Source: Owenia fusiformis
Taxonomy: Eukaryota > Annelida > Polychaeta > Sabellida > Oweniidae
Reading direction: 5' to 3'
Length of the DNA stretch: 64,000 nucleotides
Assembly (NCBI GenBank): GCA_903813345.2
Contig: CAIIXF020000010.1
Span: forward strand, 14,505,181 to 14,569,180
Shown: one piece after another, positions 44,062 to 56,667 of the stretch
How positions within the stretch are numbered: the first letter of the stretch is position 1
Layout: every line of letters begins with the position of its first letter
Position numbers and translations under genes: made by a program
Notes under the pieces: generated by a model
What the model was told of the DNA's origin: nothing
The model's database searches: none
What the model saw: the letters and a program-made list of their open reading frames with translations, nothing else

Positions 44062-47000
44062 CTGAAACAAAGGTAGAAATAAATTAAAACTTTGTGATAT
44101 TATATGAAAGAAATATATTTCCTTTATTGTTAATGAAATAAAACAAGTCAAGGGTACAGTGCGAATTAGCGAATTAGTCAATGAGGCTACAGTTTACTGA
44201 CCAATCAGAAATGTAGAAGTCATCGTTCTAAATCAACGAATTGAATATGGCATTCATAGCATAGATAGAAAGATACATGTGTCTATGGTAAAAACAATTA
44301 AGGGAAAAAAATTATGCTTTGGTATATTAAACTTTCATACATTCATACCTACATAAATGCATACCACTCATACTCATTTGTGCACATTCATTCTTACTCA
44401 ATAAAAAAATACATCATCTATTAATCTATGAGTTATCTATGAAAATCACCAGATAACGTCCTGCTTGCTCAAGTGAGAAGTTCTCACTTGATTATTGGAG
44501 CAGCTTGATATATTTGCTAGGGACTAACCAGCTTTTCAGTAACCGGATGTTACTATTAACACACAGGTAAAATATTTCGATACAAATCCTAACATCTTTA
44601 TAACCAGGTGGGGACCAGTGAAGTAGTCATGCTACAAATTTTGTCTGTAAATGAACGACATTACATGCAATTTTACTATTTCTGAGTCCCCTATCCCCAT
44701 TGGAAGATAGCAATGAACAGTTTGATTTCAAATATTTTACTATTTATCCTGGATATAATATTACAGTTTGGTTTATAAATATAAATGTCTGTTTGATCCA
44801 TAATTATTAATCATCACATCTTAAGTTAATCCTTATAACTTGCACATGGTGATACTTATTCCGGGGTTTCGCTAGAATTTTTCACAACACGAACAGGCTA
44901 AATAAATGAAAACAACAGGCAAAATTAATGGAAATCATGAATTTAGCATGGAAAAGTTTCTCAGTTGGTATTACAATGATTTTAGGAGTTTACACTAAAC
45001 ATGATTTTATGCAATGGTATTTCACTAAAAAATGTTGTTTTTATAAAATCATGATGAAATTCATTTCATTCATTTATATCCCCCATGGACATTATCAGGG
45101 GGTAGTTACAGGTGTTGATTCACCCCTTGAGTTTTGCACCATCGCTTTTTGAAAAATTCAACTCATTGCTATATATAAGTAGCCTCAAAAAACATGAATA
45201 TCATTGCATCAAGCTGTTTTTAACTACTTCTGCTTGGCATTCAGTTCACTTAAATGTATATGAACAGCTCAAGTGTTAGTTAGAGGTGTCATATATACCT
45301 GATTTTTTCCGACCCACGGAATAATGCCCTCGGAACGGAACACAGAACAAAAATTAGGAATTTTGGTTTGGTTCTGGTACAAGAAAATTTTACCCTTTTG
45401 CAACTTGTGGCCCTCAAATTGCCACAAAACAGCATTTTTCTTTCAATATTTTGTACAAAAAGAGGTTCATTCTGTCAAACTTTTCCTGCCATTTACACCA
45501 TGAACACACCCTTGTTCAATTATCACCTGCCACAACCAAACCCAATTTAATTCCAAACTAGAACTAAACTAAATGTGTATTGGAAAAGTTAGCAGCTGTA
45601 AATTATGGCATACAAATGATTTCAAGATGTAATTCAGGGAGTTCATTAGAAAGACTTCGCAACGCATCATAACATGTTTATAAATCCCATGTTTATGACT
45701 TAAAGTGTGGGTACCATGCCAGCATCATTTGTTGAGTAGGTCTATCCATTCATAAGGAATAAATAAAAGCATAGGGGTGCATTAAACTTCCATAAACTGA
45801 GATTGAATAATCCTTTAAATTTTTTTAAATTGAACTCTTCAAAGACTGTGTCATGACCCACATGCATGTGGGTACAAGGTTTTTATACAAAGCCCCTTTT
45901 CATTGGTAAGTAGATACATGGACTTGAGTCAACATTTATTCTAGAATTTGCTTCTTTTTTAATAAGTGAGAATTAGTAACAAGATCCAAGATGGCCGAAC
46001 AGGTCAATTGAGAATTTTGTCACCGATGGGGTCACGTGATTAACTGTTAATTAATAAGCAGGCATTGTTTACCATTAAAAGTGATCTCACAATGTTCGCC
46101 ATTTATTTCAGAATATTCTCTTAAAGTTAAGTTTGTGTAACCTAAATAGTTTTACCATTATTTACAATTCATGGTGCTTAACTGAAATGTAATTAACATT
46201 TTCGGCTCTTGGAAAATGTGTACTTGTGATTGATCATGTGAACATATCCTGCTATTTGATTGGACATCATGATGTGCATAATACTGTTTACGTCATCCAT
46301 CTTGCCAAAGCCCTGGTGGGATCTTACCAGTCGACAAAAAACAATGAAATCACGTTTAAAAATACAATTACACTTTACAATTGAAGCTGATGGTATACTA
46401 TAGCTAAAAGGACTCTATTTAATACAGCTGTGCAAGTTACAGTGACCAAGAAGAGCTTATTTATGCGAGATTTGGGAAGTGCAAAAGGTTACTTCTTTTT
46501 TTTCATATGTGATTTCCATCTTTCGCCAGAACATTCTCTTCAGTGAAAATGTGGTACGTGAGACACTCTTTAGTCATAGTTTTCCGACTGTATACTGTAG
46601 CCTAGCTGTCTAGGCCAGCTCTAGTCTTAGCCTAGTCCAACAACATTAGACCTAGCCTGGGCCTCGTTTCTTATCTGACATGTCTTATGGCCCCGGCTAG
46701 GTCTAACCTCCATGATCATTTTGCCTTTGATGCATTAATTTAATCGTTCCGCAGGTTTCGACAAGCGGAACTAATTAAACCCTGAAAACATGGTAATACT
46801 GCACAAAGAATGTGATTCAAGCATGTATACATACCTTATGAATACATACACACCATCCCGTATCCCCCTTAGACCCTATTGATGCATAATTACGAAAATA
46901 TTGGAGACAGGTTTGGAATATAACGAAAATGTCAGTCAGTTTCGGTAACATCGAAATTGCAAATCATATCAGAAATTAACCGTCATCGCGGCACTGCAGT

Positions 47001-47390
47001 ACAAACAGTAGGTTTGCAATTAATAACTATTTTGCGTTTATACACGCGCTATATAAATCAATCAAAGATACCTGTTATCCTCAAAATTGATCTTTTTATC
47101 CCGATTAATCGCGATAATAAATATATATCTATTTGACAACAATTTTGCTTTGCTAATAGTTCAATTTTACGACCCGGGACACTCGGACGAACAGACACAA
47201 TGACTGACATGCGGAAATGTCATTTTAGAAATTGGTAAGTGTAGCCTCATTTTCCTGGTATAAATGAACATTTAACACAATAAATGTTATGTGTTTTTAT
47301 ATTATTGTCCAGTATCAGTTGCATGTTATCGCAGAAAAATGGTTTCGATGGATCCAGAACTTGCATCAAGGGAAAGAATAGTAAGGAGGT
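44062..47390. other. HERC1 5' intron / upstream region, no coding exon seen
   Basis: HERC1 exon 1 begins at an acceptor, so its untranslated exon and promoter lie here or further right. I found no coding segment with matching splice sites and conserved residues on either strand. AT-rich, with only short chance frames. Confidence 0.5.
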
Positions 47391-47391
47391 T

Positions 47392-47456
47392 AAACTCAAT
47401 AACGGCCCAAAGAAAATTCCTAATTGTAAAGAACGCCGTTATTGAGTTTAACAACA
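47392..47456. repeat. short perfect-arm hairpin
   Basis: GTTAAACTCAATAACGG and its inverse CCGTTATTGAGTTTAAC, separated by ~30 bp. Confidence 0.7.
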
Positions 47457-47483
47457 TTGAACTAGGCCTAGAGTAGTCTTAAC

Positions 47484-47869
47484 CTAGAGTCCATTTCACT
47501 GCTTCATTTCGTCAGTAGAACGGCAAAAATAAGAAATTGTGCAATAATATATGGAAAAGTATATTCATAATGTACATGAATGACATTTGTATATCTTGGA
47601 TTGCTTCTAGTTTGGCTTATAAAGTGTGTGGCCTCTTATATTTGGATGTTTCTCTGCCATGTTATTTTCAATAAGATTAACATGGCTGAAATTCTTCAAA
47701 TTACAAGACGACACAGGCTTATTGCACAAAAAACTAAAAAATCTGAAATATACAAATGTCATTCATGTACATTATGAATATACTTTTCCATATATTATTG
47801 CACAATGGTCTCCCAATTTCTTATTTTTGCCGTTCTACTGACGAAATGAAGCAGTGAAATGGACTCTAG
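47484..47869. mobile_element. 386-bp foldback element with CTAG tips
   Basis: CTAGAGTCCATTTCACTGCT at the left and AGCAGTGAAATGGACTCTAG at the right. The arms (~120 bp) include GTAGAACGGCAAAAATAAG and TATGGAAAAGTATATTCATA on both sides in opposite orientation. The middle is ~140 bp without a gene. Confidence 0.78.
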
Positions 47870-48272
47870 TGGGCTCAAGCTACTGTCAGTAGCCTAGACA
47901 TGTAGGGGGTGGCATTGTGGGACGATCTTCAACAATTCTTTGTTTTATAGATCTATGGTTTCTTTATTGAAACTTCATATTAGACACATCATATTATAGA
48001 TGTGGTGCTATATATTGTGAGAATGTCCCTATCTACTCTACTCAAGGCCTAGAAAATTTATAAAAATAATTTAATTTTTCTAGTTTTTTTTCAGCGTTCG
48101 TATATAATCAGAACATTGCAAAATCTATGAACTCTCATACCTTAAATGGGTTCCTGGAGATATCAAGTATTAATGTTCATCATATAACTGTAAAGAACCT
48201 CACAGCAATGACAGAAATCTTTGTTTTTATGCAAGTTGTTACTTCCAAAAACTTTTCAGCAGATAATTTTTG

Positions 48273-48436
48273 GCGCATGCGCTGTTTAGACTAGCCTACT
48301 TCCGGCGAGTGAAAGTGAAAATCTTTTTTGAAGTTATTCGATCATTTTGAAAACACTACACACAATTGAAAGTTATTTTGGTAATGTTGTTAACTAACTG
48401 TGCATACTTTCTATTTCATGGTATTCGATATGGCGG
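48273..48436 (+). promoter_or_regulatory. candidate promoter and first exon (NRF-1, ETS and YY1-type motifs)
   Basis: A perfect palindromic NRF-1 motif GCGCATGCGC (48273-48282) and an ETS motif ACTTCCGG (48298-48305) are followed by GATATGGCGG|GTAAGT (48428 on), a YY1-like start element that would also encode M-A-G before a consensus donor. I could not find a convincing next exon. The same region could drive HERC1 in the other direction: AACCCATTTAAG|GTATGAG on the minus strand near 48143 is a possible untranslated exon end. Confidence 0.4.
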
Positions 48437-49476
48437 GTAAGTTCCAAGATTGAGAAATAAATCGATGAATGTCGATACCTCTTTTTACGTGGGTGATAAT
48501 GGATCATTGACAAAAATAAATGACAGGTCGATTTTCGATCACCATTTCCTAATTATGGTGGTCTGAAAGCCCATAATTTCAAATATTGTCTAGATATATA
48601 TCCCTTAAAATTTGTATATTTTACATTTTGTATAATCTCATCCACTGATGTATGGCCTCTTGTAAATTCTCTTATTTTTAACATGGGAAATCCTCACTTC
48701 AGCAAATCCACCTGTCATTTATTTATGTCCCCAACTGTATGTATCTTTGGTCAGGTACTACCACAGGATCTTGTAGCACGTTTATGATGACTGATATGGG
48801 GCTGCCTGATATGGGAGACTGATATGCTTTATACTATAGGGCCTATCATAGTGCTCATTTCATATCATAGTGCTACATGTCTCTGTGGGTACTACTAGAA
48901 TAGTATTATAAATTAGATAGATATGATCATGGGCTTTCAATTAGTTGAAAGTCCATGATATGATGTACGTCTACAATATATTTGGAATTCTTTAGTTTTA
49001 AAACCAATCTATACCTACATTGTAAATGCACGATCAGATGACAAGATCATAACATTGCAGATTGTTTTATGATTTAGATCTACAGTGCTGGTATATATTA
49101 ATTGATCAGTCGTTTAATTGGCATATTTTCTTGAATTTTAACATTTAATGTCCCAAACTCCCACAAACTGCAGAGAAGTATACACCATAAATCATATTTA
49201 CCAAAATGAGTGTCTCCAAGGCTTCACACCAGCGTATGCATAATGCATTTGTCACAAGTTTGAGCTGAAATTTCGCCAAAATGAAGTAGGCAAAGGGTAG
49301 TCTCTGCCAGGTTTGTTTATTGTGGCAAGCTTGTTAGTGCTCAGAACCAAATAATTCATGTGCGCAAACTAATCAAATAATCTGATTGGTCTAAACTTTG
49401 CTGCACATGCGCACAATGTGTGCTATGTTTTTTCTAGTGATTTCGTTTCGTTTCATGCAGTTTGCGTTTCAGTGTA

Positions 49477-49515
49477 ACTTCCGTAAAAATGGCGGACCAT
49501 GGACAGAATTAACAG
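49477..49515 (+). promoter_or_regulatory. promoter/5'UTR exon of the glutaredoxin-like gene with a 7-codon upstream ORF
   Basis: ETS-like ACTTCCG at 49477 and YY1-like AAAATGGCGG at 49486. ATG 49489 opens a 7-codon frame ending TAA at 49510-49512, just before the donor CAG|GTAAAATC (49515/49516). The acceptor TTTAATTTCAG at 49969 joins it to the coding exon. Confidence 0.5.
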
Positions 49516-50075
49516 GTAAAATCACTTCGAAATTTCAAGAGAACTTTTTACCTATATAGCAAAACTTTTGTTTTATTTGAGCATTCTATCTATCAGATAA
49601 GAGTTTCAGGGGTATGTTGGCAAATTCATTTTGGTGGGAACACTCTGTTTAGTTTGAAAACGCACCCTTTATTATTATATATCAGCACTGTACAAAAATA
49701 CATGTGTAGTTCATTCTGGCGGATCTAGGTGGGGGGGGGGAGGAGGCAGAAAAGAATTTTAGGGCCCAAAAATTTTTTAGTGGCTCAAATAATGGAATTT
49801 TGTCATAATTTGGCCTTTTAGTTTTTAGGCCTTTTTGTGGGCCTTTTTGCACACACTTTCTGTATCAAGCCTCACGGACCAATCTTATAGAACAGACATA
49901 GTGAAAAGGTGTAGCTCTGATCATGTCTTTATGCTTTGTCTTTACTTACGTTGTCTACTTTAATTTCAGGTTTCAGGCTCAAAGGACCGAGAATGGTAGT
50001 TTGGGCATTTGCTACAGAATAATCAGATTCATCAAATAATAATAATCAGATTATAAATTCGACAAAAAGAATGAA

Positions 50076-50767
50076 ATGACAAACATGAGGTTAACATATG
50101 CATTGACGAAATGTATCCAACAAACAGTATTACTGATGCCATATACAAGACAATACAGTAGTAGCATACCAGCACTGCCAAAACTGACACTATACACCAA
50201 AGAAGAATGTTCATTATGTGATATTGCTAAAGACACACTGCAGCCTTATAAACACATGGTAGGAAAATATTTTCACGCTGCAAATCTCAATAACAATCAT
50301 AATTTTTCCAAAAAGTAAGGTATATCAGATAATTAACTGGTGTTATCAGTCAACGAAACATTGTTTTCTGACAATGATAAATCAGAAATTATGAATCTCG
50401 ACCAATTCTGTCATATATTATAATAAAAATATTGACTGGTTCCCCAAATCTAAGGCCTTTTTCCATCCCTAGATGCCCCCCTTTGAAAGTAGTTGATCAT
50501 TCCTGGACCCGTACCCCCTCATAGAAATTTAAAACAAAGTTTCTACAATTCCACATGTTTGTTTATCCTTTGTATTATTTCTTATTTCAGTATATATTTG
50601 AGGAGGTGGACATCACAGCAGCTGGAAATGAAGAGTGGTTCGAAAAGTATAAACATGAGATTCCGGTGTTTCACTTGAATGGACAGTTTCTTATGAAACA
50701 TAAAGTGAACACTAAACTATTGCTAAGGAAGTTACAAGAAATTGAGGGATACATTGAAGATCCATAG
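50076..50767 (+). CDS. glutaredoxin-like protein, C5orf63/YDR286C family, 119 aa
   Basis: Exons 50076-50258 and 50591-50767 (TAG), phase 0, donor ATG|GTAGGA, acceptor TTATTTCAG. The first ~35 residues (with PYTRQYSSSIPALPKL) are free of acidic residues and look like a mitochondrial presequence. The thioredoxin-like fold follows: LTLYTKEECSLCDIAKDTL with a C-x-x-C pair (CSLC), EEVDIT, then HEIPVFHLNGQFLMKHKVNT, which carries the cis-Pro loop. These match the vertebrate glutaredoxin-like C5orf63 protein closely. A redox role in the mitochondrion is inferred; biochemical function in the family is poorly known. An earlier ATG at 50071 runs into a stop after two codons. Confidence 0.9.
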
Positions 50768-50849
50768 TCTTAGGGCATGAAGGGTATTTTATTGCTATCT
50801 ATGTGGTAGTAGCAAAGTCCGGATTTGAAGGATGGCAAATAGAATGATT

Positions 50850-52172
50850 AACCAGGCCCATAGCCAGGATTTGCAAAGGGGGGATCAGTTTTCAAAATTT
50901 TCCAGGGGGGTTACATTTGACAATTTTGGCCCAAAAAAATCACTTGAGAAATGCTCAAAATGGTGAAAAACTGCATGATTTTGAAAGAAGTTTTGGCCAG
51001 GGGGGGGGGGGGCTGTTAACCATGTTGACAGTAAAGTAACTACTGAGGAAGCTATGATAAATTGCCGCATACTTCTCAACTTAAAAAAACTTGAAAAGTT
51101 GGGGATGATTTTTCTAAAATATTTGGTTTGCTGGCCTGTAGAAATAATTGCCGAACCTGATTTGCAAATTGATGATCTTTACCTGATATACTTTCACAAA
51201 AGCATATCTTGGCAAGGAAATATTGGAGCAGAAACAAGGCACCAATGAGAAAATATTAATTTTTTTTAATTTAATAAATAGTGTTATCCCTGAAATATCC
51301 TACATGTGTGGCATGGAAGTGTCTGAATGATTTAAGCCTAGAACTCAATGAATTGTAGGATGATTTAATAATGTAGGTGTTTTTTCCAGACTTGAATGAG
51401 TGTGGCAGCAAGAATTCAAAGTCTAGGAAACAACACATGAGTGAGTCATGTGCTTAAATTTTCACACATTGCAAAAGATTTTGTGCAGTAGCACTTAAAA
51501 CAATGAACTTTTTGCAAGGAAACTTTTTTGCAAGGGTTAAGTAGGTCAAATGTTAAAACTTCGTCAACACTTACCATTTGACATTTGACCTGCATAAGCA
51601 CCTTTCTTGTTATTCTCCATGTTACTGTTTACATTTTACAAAATACATAGCTAATGATGGCAATTACTATGCATACAATAATTGTGCAATAAAATGTTCA
51701 TGATTTTGATAAAAAAAATCTTTCTATTAAAACAAATAATTTAATGTTTGTTAAACATCTGTGTCAAGTTTCAAGAGGATTGGTCCTGTAGTATTGAAAT
51801 GGGTACACATTTGACATAACTTCTGGATCACCCTGTAGTGTACACATTTAGTTTCGAGTGTGACTTTGCTAAGATCTTTCTTATTTAACCATCTCTGATC
51901 TGGCAATATCTTATTAATTTGATTTTATATTATGTTTAAAATATTCCAATATCGATTTTCATTTTATATACTTATATTCTCTTTAATATATGACTACATT
52001 GTATGTTATTTAATAGGCACACATAGGCACAATATAATAGGTACAATAATTTTGGCACAAATATTGGTTCTTTACGCGTTACTTTTTCAAAATTGAGTTA
52101 AATCACGCTCCAATTAAAAATCTATATGCCTATATAACATTTTTAGTACTTGTAAAGGTTGCCAATAATTTG
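50850..52172. other. intergenic, no gene seen
   Basis: Starts with an interspersed repeat (CATAGCCAGGATTTGCAAAG, G-runs, GAAAAACTGCATGATTTT), related in part to 40030-40160. The remainder is AT-rich without coding signals. Confidence 0.5.
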
Positions 52173-52777
52173 TTATCCCATAGAACAAAGTTCTGAGGGA
52201 TATAGGGAACGCTTCCATCTGTCTGTACGTACTTACCTACACATATGCCCTATGGGAGTAGAAGTTCTGCTCCAAACCCAATTTTCAAAATGTCTGCTCG
52301 TCTAAAAGTTGTGGCCATTTTAGTGCCGATTTTATAGTGATTTAGGTACAATATATATAGCTGTAAGAGCAATATGTTTTGAATGTAAGAAACTTATGTA
52401 GGACATTAATAAAACAAGAAATGTAGATATTTAAGAAACACATGGCAGCCATTTTGAAAATGGCCGCCATTTTAAAGTGTGTTATTTTAAATTTTTTACT
52501 ATAACTCAAAAATAATAGAGGATTTTGTTCATATGTGAATACCCAAATTGCATCCCGCAATGTCTTAGGACACTTAAGCTAGGAGGCGCGCCATTTACAT
52601 GTACGTGTGTGCAATTTTGTTGAAAATTTATATGTGCCTACTTAGAAACATATTACACTTTCTTATCACAATTTGGCCAGTGACCAACCATTTTGAAAAT
52701 GGTGGCCATTTTGATGTGCGTTATTTTACGATTTTTGGCTGTTCGATCGGATTTGCTACGCTTTGGCGCTGTTGTTG
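52173..52777 (+). mobile_element. compact member of the element A/B family
   Basis: Begins TTATCCCATAGAACAAAGTT, then CTGAGGGATATAGGGAACGC; ends GGCTGTTCGATCGGATTTGC. It has about one internal unit with GCCATTTTGAAAATGGCCGC, in contrast to the arrays at 25-28 kb. No coding frame. Confidence 0.65.
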
Positions 52778-52958
52778 ATCAGTTTACCTCATGTACTAGT
52801 ACCTTATAATAAGGTGTTAGAATGTTGTTTTGGTTGTATAATTCTCTATCAATCTATAACTATATTCTGAAACACTCTTGAGGCACCATGTTTATATAAC
52901 ATTTAAAAAATACATTGACATGAACATGACAGATCGAATATATTTTTGATAACTTGTA

Positions 52959-53173
52959 CAGGGTGTCAAAAAATGTTCCCCTTAGCTTAAACATCCACAT
53001 AGTATTGCATAACTTTTTTTTCTACATGATCTGAATTGGTCTTTAGCACATCAAAACTAAGTTTCACGGAGCAACTCCACAAGAATTTAGATGACTAGCT
53101 CAACTAGATGTACTTTTATGCACAAGTTCATTCTCTTGAAATTAAGGGGAGAACATACTTATTTGACACCCTG
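52959..53173. mobile_element. 215-bp TA-flanked MITE
   Basis: CAGGGTGTCAAAAAATGTTC at the left and GAACATACTTATTTGACACCCTG (in part) at the right are inverted. TA stands at 52957-52958 and 53174-53175, as for Tc1/mariner-type elements. Confidence 0.72.
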
Positions 53174-53460
53174 TAGTAAGCTGCTTGAGCTCCCTTTGTT
53201 GTCACGTTAAAGTATGTAAGGTAACTCCGTCCAGTTAATTCCCAGTCACACCAATTTTCTAACAATTTTCTAATGGACCATAAATCAGATAAATGATATG
53301 TAGCTGTCAGGAATATGATAAGATAATGTTGTAATAGTATGAACTCTGTCAGTTTATCTATGGTTAATCACTAAGTATCCAATAGTTGTCCCGGGGATAG
53401 ATGTTTAGCCTAATTCGAAGATAAATTTTTAATACATCGCGCATTCTATAGTTTTGAAGG

Positions 53461-54543
53461 ATGGATGATATTACTCAAGATGACGAGATGCTACAAAATA
53501 CAACTATAGTAGACATGCAAGAACGATTGACTGTAAATACGTATATAACACCAGAAGAGCAAATAGGATACGGTGTGGTTTGCGGCACTGGCGTTTTTGG
53601 AAATTTAATTGTTGCGTTTGTGTTTTTAAAATCCGAGAAACTCCGACATAGAACACACAATATGCTTATAATTCATCAAAGCATTATAGACATGCTTGCG
53701 GCCATGTTCATTTTTCTGAATAAAACGTTCATCAGCATGGACTGGATTGCTGGACCCGGACCGCTCGCCACATTTGTATGTAGAGTATGGTTGTCGGAGT
53801 ATCTCCCATGGGCACTGATGAACGTATCAACATGGAATCTTGTCACATTAACGCTTGAGAGATACATTGCTTTAATTCACCCATTGATTTATAAAACGCG
53901 AATCACCAAGACACGAATACGGATCGTGATGTCAATAGTTTGGATACTGGCCTTAATAAATGAGACATATGAGATAGGAACAACTGTTTTGAGGGGACAT
54001 GAATGCCTACTATGGTCACAATGGATAAACGTAACTTTCCATATGGGTTTTGGTGTCTATACATATGCCATAAAATATCTCATACCAATTTGCGTACTTA
54101 TATTTTGCTATGGCGGAATTCTAGTAAAACTTAACAAAGAAACAGTCTCTGGCTTAGGATCGGAAAAGAGAAATTTGCAAATAGTTAAATCCAGGAATGC
54201 CGTCATACGTTCCCTTATTTTAGTCGCCATTGCATTCTTTACATGCTATACAGGGGTTTCTACATATTTCGTCTTAAAACGTCTGCGAATAATACAAGTG
54301 AGTTACTCTGGATTCATATTTCAAATGGGGGTCTACCTTTTGTATTTCAATTGTAGCATCAATCCATTCATCTATTCGTTTAGTCACATTGGGTTTCGCA
54401 ACGCCGTGAAGAAGATGTTTAACGATTGCAAATGCAGAAGTGCTACACTAACACAGTTAAGTGTCACGGATGGTGCTACGTTGAGAACAGCGGCTTCAAA
54501 TGTAACGTTAGTTTCAGAGATAACGTCAGTTTCAAAATTGTAA
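53461..54543 (+). CDS. orphan rhodopsin-like (class A) GPCR, 360 aa, intronless
   Basis: ATG 53461, TAA 54541-54543. Seven hydrophobic segments: TM1 ~35-56 (GN at 47-48), TM2 ~67-89 with Asp77, TM3 ~104-132, followed by ERY at 133-135 (E/DRY), TM4 ~153-172, TM5 ~198-223, TM6 ~248-272, TM7 ~283-305 ending NPFIY (NPxxY, 301-305). Cys107 and Cys182 can form the conserved extracellular disulfide. N-x-T sites lie in the N-terminus (NTT at 13). TM6 has FFTCYTG in place of FxxCWxP, so the toggle Trp and Pro are missing. The C-tail has Cys after helix 8 (CKC) and many Ser/Thr. The ligand cannot be told; it resembles the large sets of single-exon orphan receptors of marine invertebrates. Confidence 0.92.
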   Translation: MDDITQDDEMLQNTTIVDMQERLTVNTYITPEEQIGYGVVCGTGVFGNLIVAFVFLKSEKLRHRTHNMLIIHQSIIDMLAAMFIFLNKTFISMDWIAGPGPLATFVCRVWLSEYLPWALMNVSTWNLVTLTLERYIALIHPLIYKTRITKTRIRIVMSIVWILALINETYEIGTTVLRGHECLLWSQWINVTFHMGFGVYTYAIKYLIPICVLIFCYGGILVKLNKETVSGLGSEKRNLQIVKSRNAVIRSLILVAIAFFTCYTGVSTYFVLKRLRIIQVSYSGFIFQMGVYLLYFNCSINPFIYSFSHIGFRNAVKKMFNDCKCRSATLTQLSVTDGATLRTAASNVTLVSEITSVSKL

Positions 54544-55082
54544 ATGTCTTGACATTCAATATCATGGAGACTTGAGTCTTTTCCATTTTTGCAATTGTTC
54601 ACATCTTGTCTTGATATGTGATGTTCAATTTACTATATGCGTTGTAAATATGTTTTTATAATTTGGATAGGTAAGAAATTAGGGGAGCTATATTCCAGTT
54701 AATTCAAATCGTCTAATGAATATAAAGTATATAAAGTCTACAATCTGTAAATATTGAGAGGTTGAGAGGATGAATTATTTAAAGGATGGATGGACCACCA
54801 ATATAACTCCTGGAGGCAAAAACGCTTAGTTTCCTTATATAGGACATTTCATAAGACGATGCTTTTTACTTGATAGGTAAATCAATTAGATATCAATTTT
54901 TCCCTTTAAAAACAAACAGAAGATCCTGCAACTTCACAAATAAAGGGTGAAATTGATTTTATCCAAATAAAAATTTACTTTTTATAAATGCACAAATATA
55001 AATGCTTTTAGAAATACTTAATCTGATAGACTGAAGGGGCGTTAGAGTAAGCACTCCTCTCGAATGCTGGCGGAGTAAAAAG

Positions 55083-55553
55083 CACTGGTGGTCCACTCGA
55101 TTACGCTGGTTACCGAAACGGTTCGTTTTGGTAACAAAATGTCGGAACGTCGAAGGTACGATTTTTCTCTTTTCCTATCACACGTTGTAGGCAGAATTCC
55201 CACGACATTTTTAACACAAACGTGTATCAGTATCATATGTTTAACAAAATGTACATATGTGCGAACACATAGTTCAGAAGACAACAGAATCGTCGATTTA
55301 ATTCTTCACTTAAGTTATATAAACGGTTTTTCAGAAAACAGTTAAGATCTGCACTTTTAACCCAAATCGTTTATGTAACTTAAGTGAGGAATTAAATCTA
55401 CGATTCTGTTGTCTTCTGAGCTATTTGTTCGCAAACATGGGGATTCAACGCGTGAAATAAGGAAAAAAGAAAAATCGTACCTTCGACGTTCCGTCATTTT
55501 GTTACCAAAACGAACCGTTTCGGTAACCAGCGTAATCGAGTGGATCACCAGTG
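55083..55553. mobile_element. 471-bp foldback element with AAAAAG duplication
   Basis: CACTGGTGGTCCACTCGATT at the left, AATCGAGTGGATCACCAGTG at the right. The outer arms continue through GGTTACCGAAACGGTTCG and inner arms pair around 55260-55330 with 55363-55437 (ACAACAGAATCGTCGATTTA and its inverse). AAAAAG flanks both ends (55077-55082, 55554-55559). The apparent frames are mirror images, not genes. Confidence 0.78.
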
Positions 55554-56667
55554 AAAAAGGGTATTTGTTCAAAGGTATGAATGCATATCGTTGAGCAAAT
55601 CGAACGCTCGTTTCTTGTGTTTCTACCCGTTTAATCTAAAAGGCACGCCCCTGGATCCATTGACTGCATGAATATTATATGCACATTTATTCTCCGAACC
55701 ATTAAGTTTCGTTCTGAGGAAAACGCAGTTTTGTTTTTGTGTTGTATCAGTAACGAGTTGATAAAGCTCAAAGGATTTATCGAATACTTTAGAGTTAATG
55801 ACGTTACACCTGAATACCCAAGGCTATTTGGAAATTGAGCAGTGATATTCCATTATTCCGAACTGATAAATAGACGCTAAATAATTTTGTATGACAATAG
55901 AGAATTTTCGTTATAAGCTTCCCTGGATTCATTTTGCGTTCATAATCTGTCACCCTACCCTCCAAATGCTTACCTGCACATTTCCCCAATGAAATGACCC
56001 AATTAACATTAAATAAGTTCATAGTCTGGTAATATTAAATCCATTTATTAGTGTTCATTGTCACATACTTTATTACAATAAATTGTGTTGTTAGCTTAAA
56101 GTACGTTTCGAAATTGTAAAAATGTTTTTTTTTCATGAATGCAAGGATTTTGAAGGAGAGCAAAAATACTTCAGGGAAAGTCACTTTCAAATCATAATCA
56201 TATCAATGTCTACTACCTATTTTCGAGATTTAGATTACAGCCCGACGATTCAAGCCCAATGTTATATTAAATCAAAACACATGATGTCCATATGGAATTA
56301 TTTTATTCAACAAAAACGGTAATACAGCAAATAAACGTGAGATTTTGAATATGACGTTTAGTTTTTCACAATCAATTGAGAGACCATGCAGAATGCTTTG
56401 CATCTGCAGCGTTGTTAAAGTCATGATACAAATGAACAGATTTTGCAATGCTCCTATATCAAGGATATGCAAAACAAGTGTAACTGACGCTTGTTGTATG
56501 TCCATGTATTTCACACTTGAGACACAACATTTTCAATGCGACATGACTAAGATACGCCTCTATATGGAGCTAGATTTACTGTGGCGAGAGTACCCGTGGT
56601 GGGATCCATATCGGGCCAATCAGCTGTGTTGGGCTGAAAAATTAAATTCCAGTATAATATTTACATT

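Noticed and set aside
55088-55594. Four similar frames on both strands at 55.0-55.6 kb
   Set aside because: They are mirror-image translations of the arms of the 471-bp foldback element.
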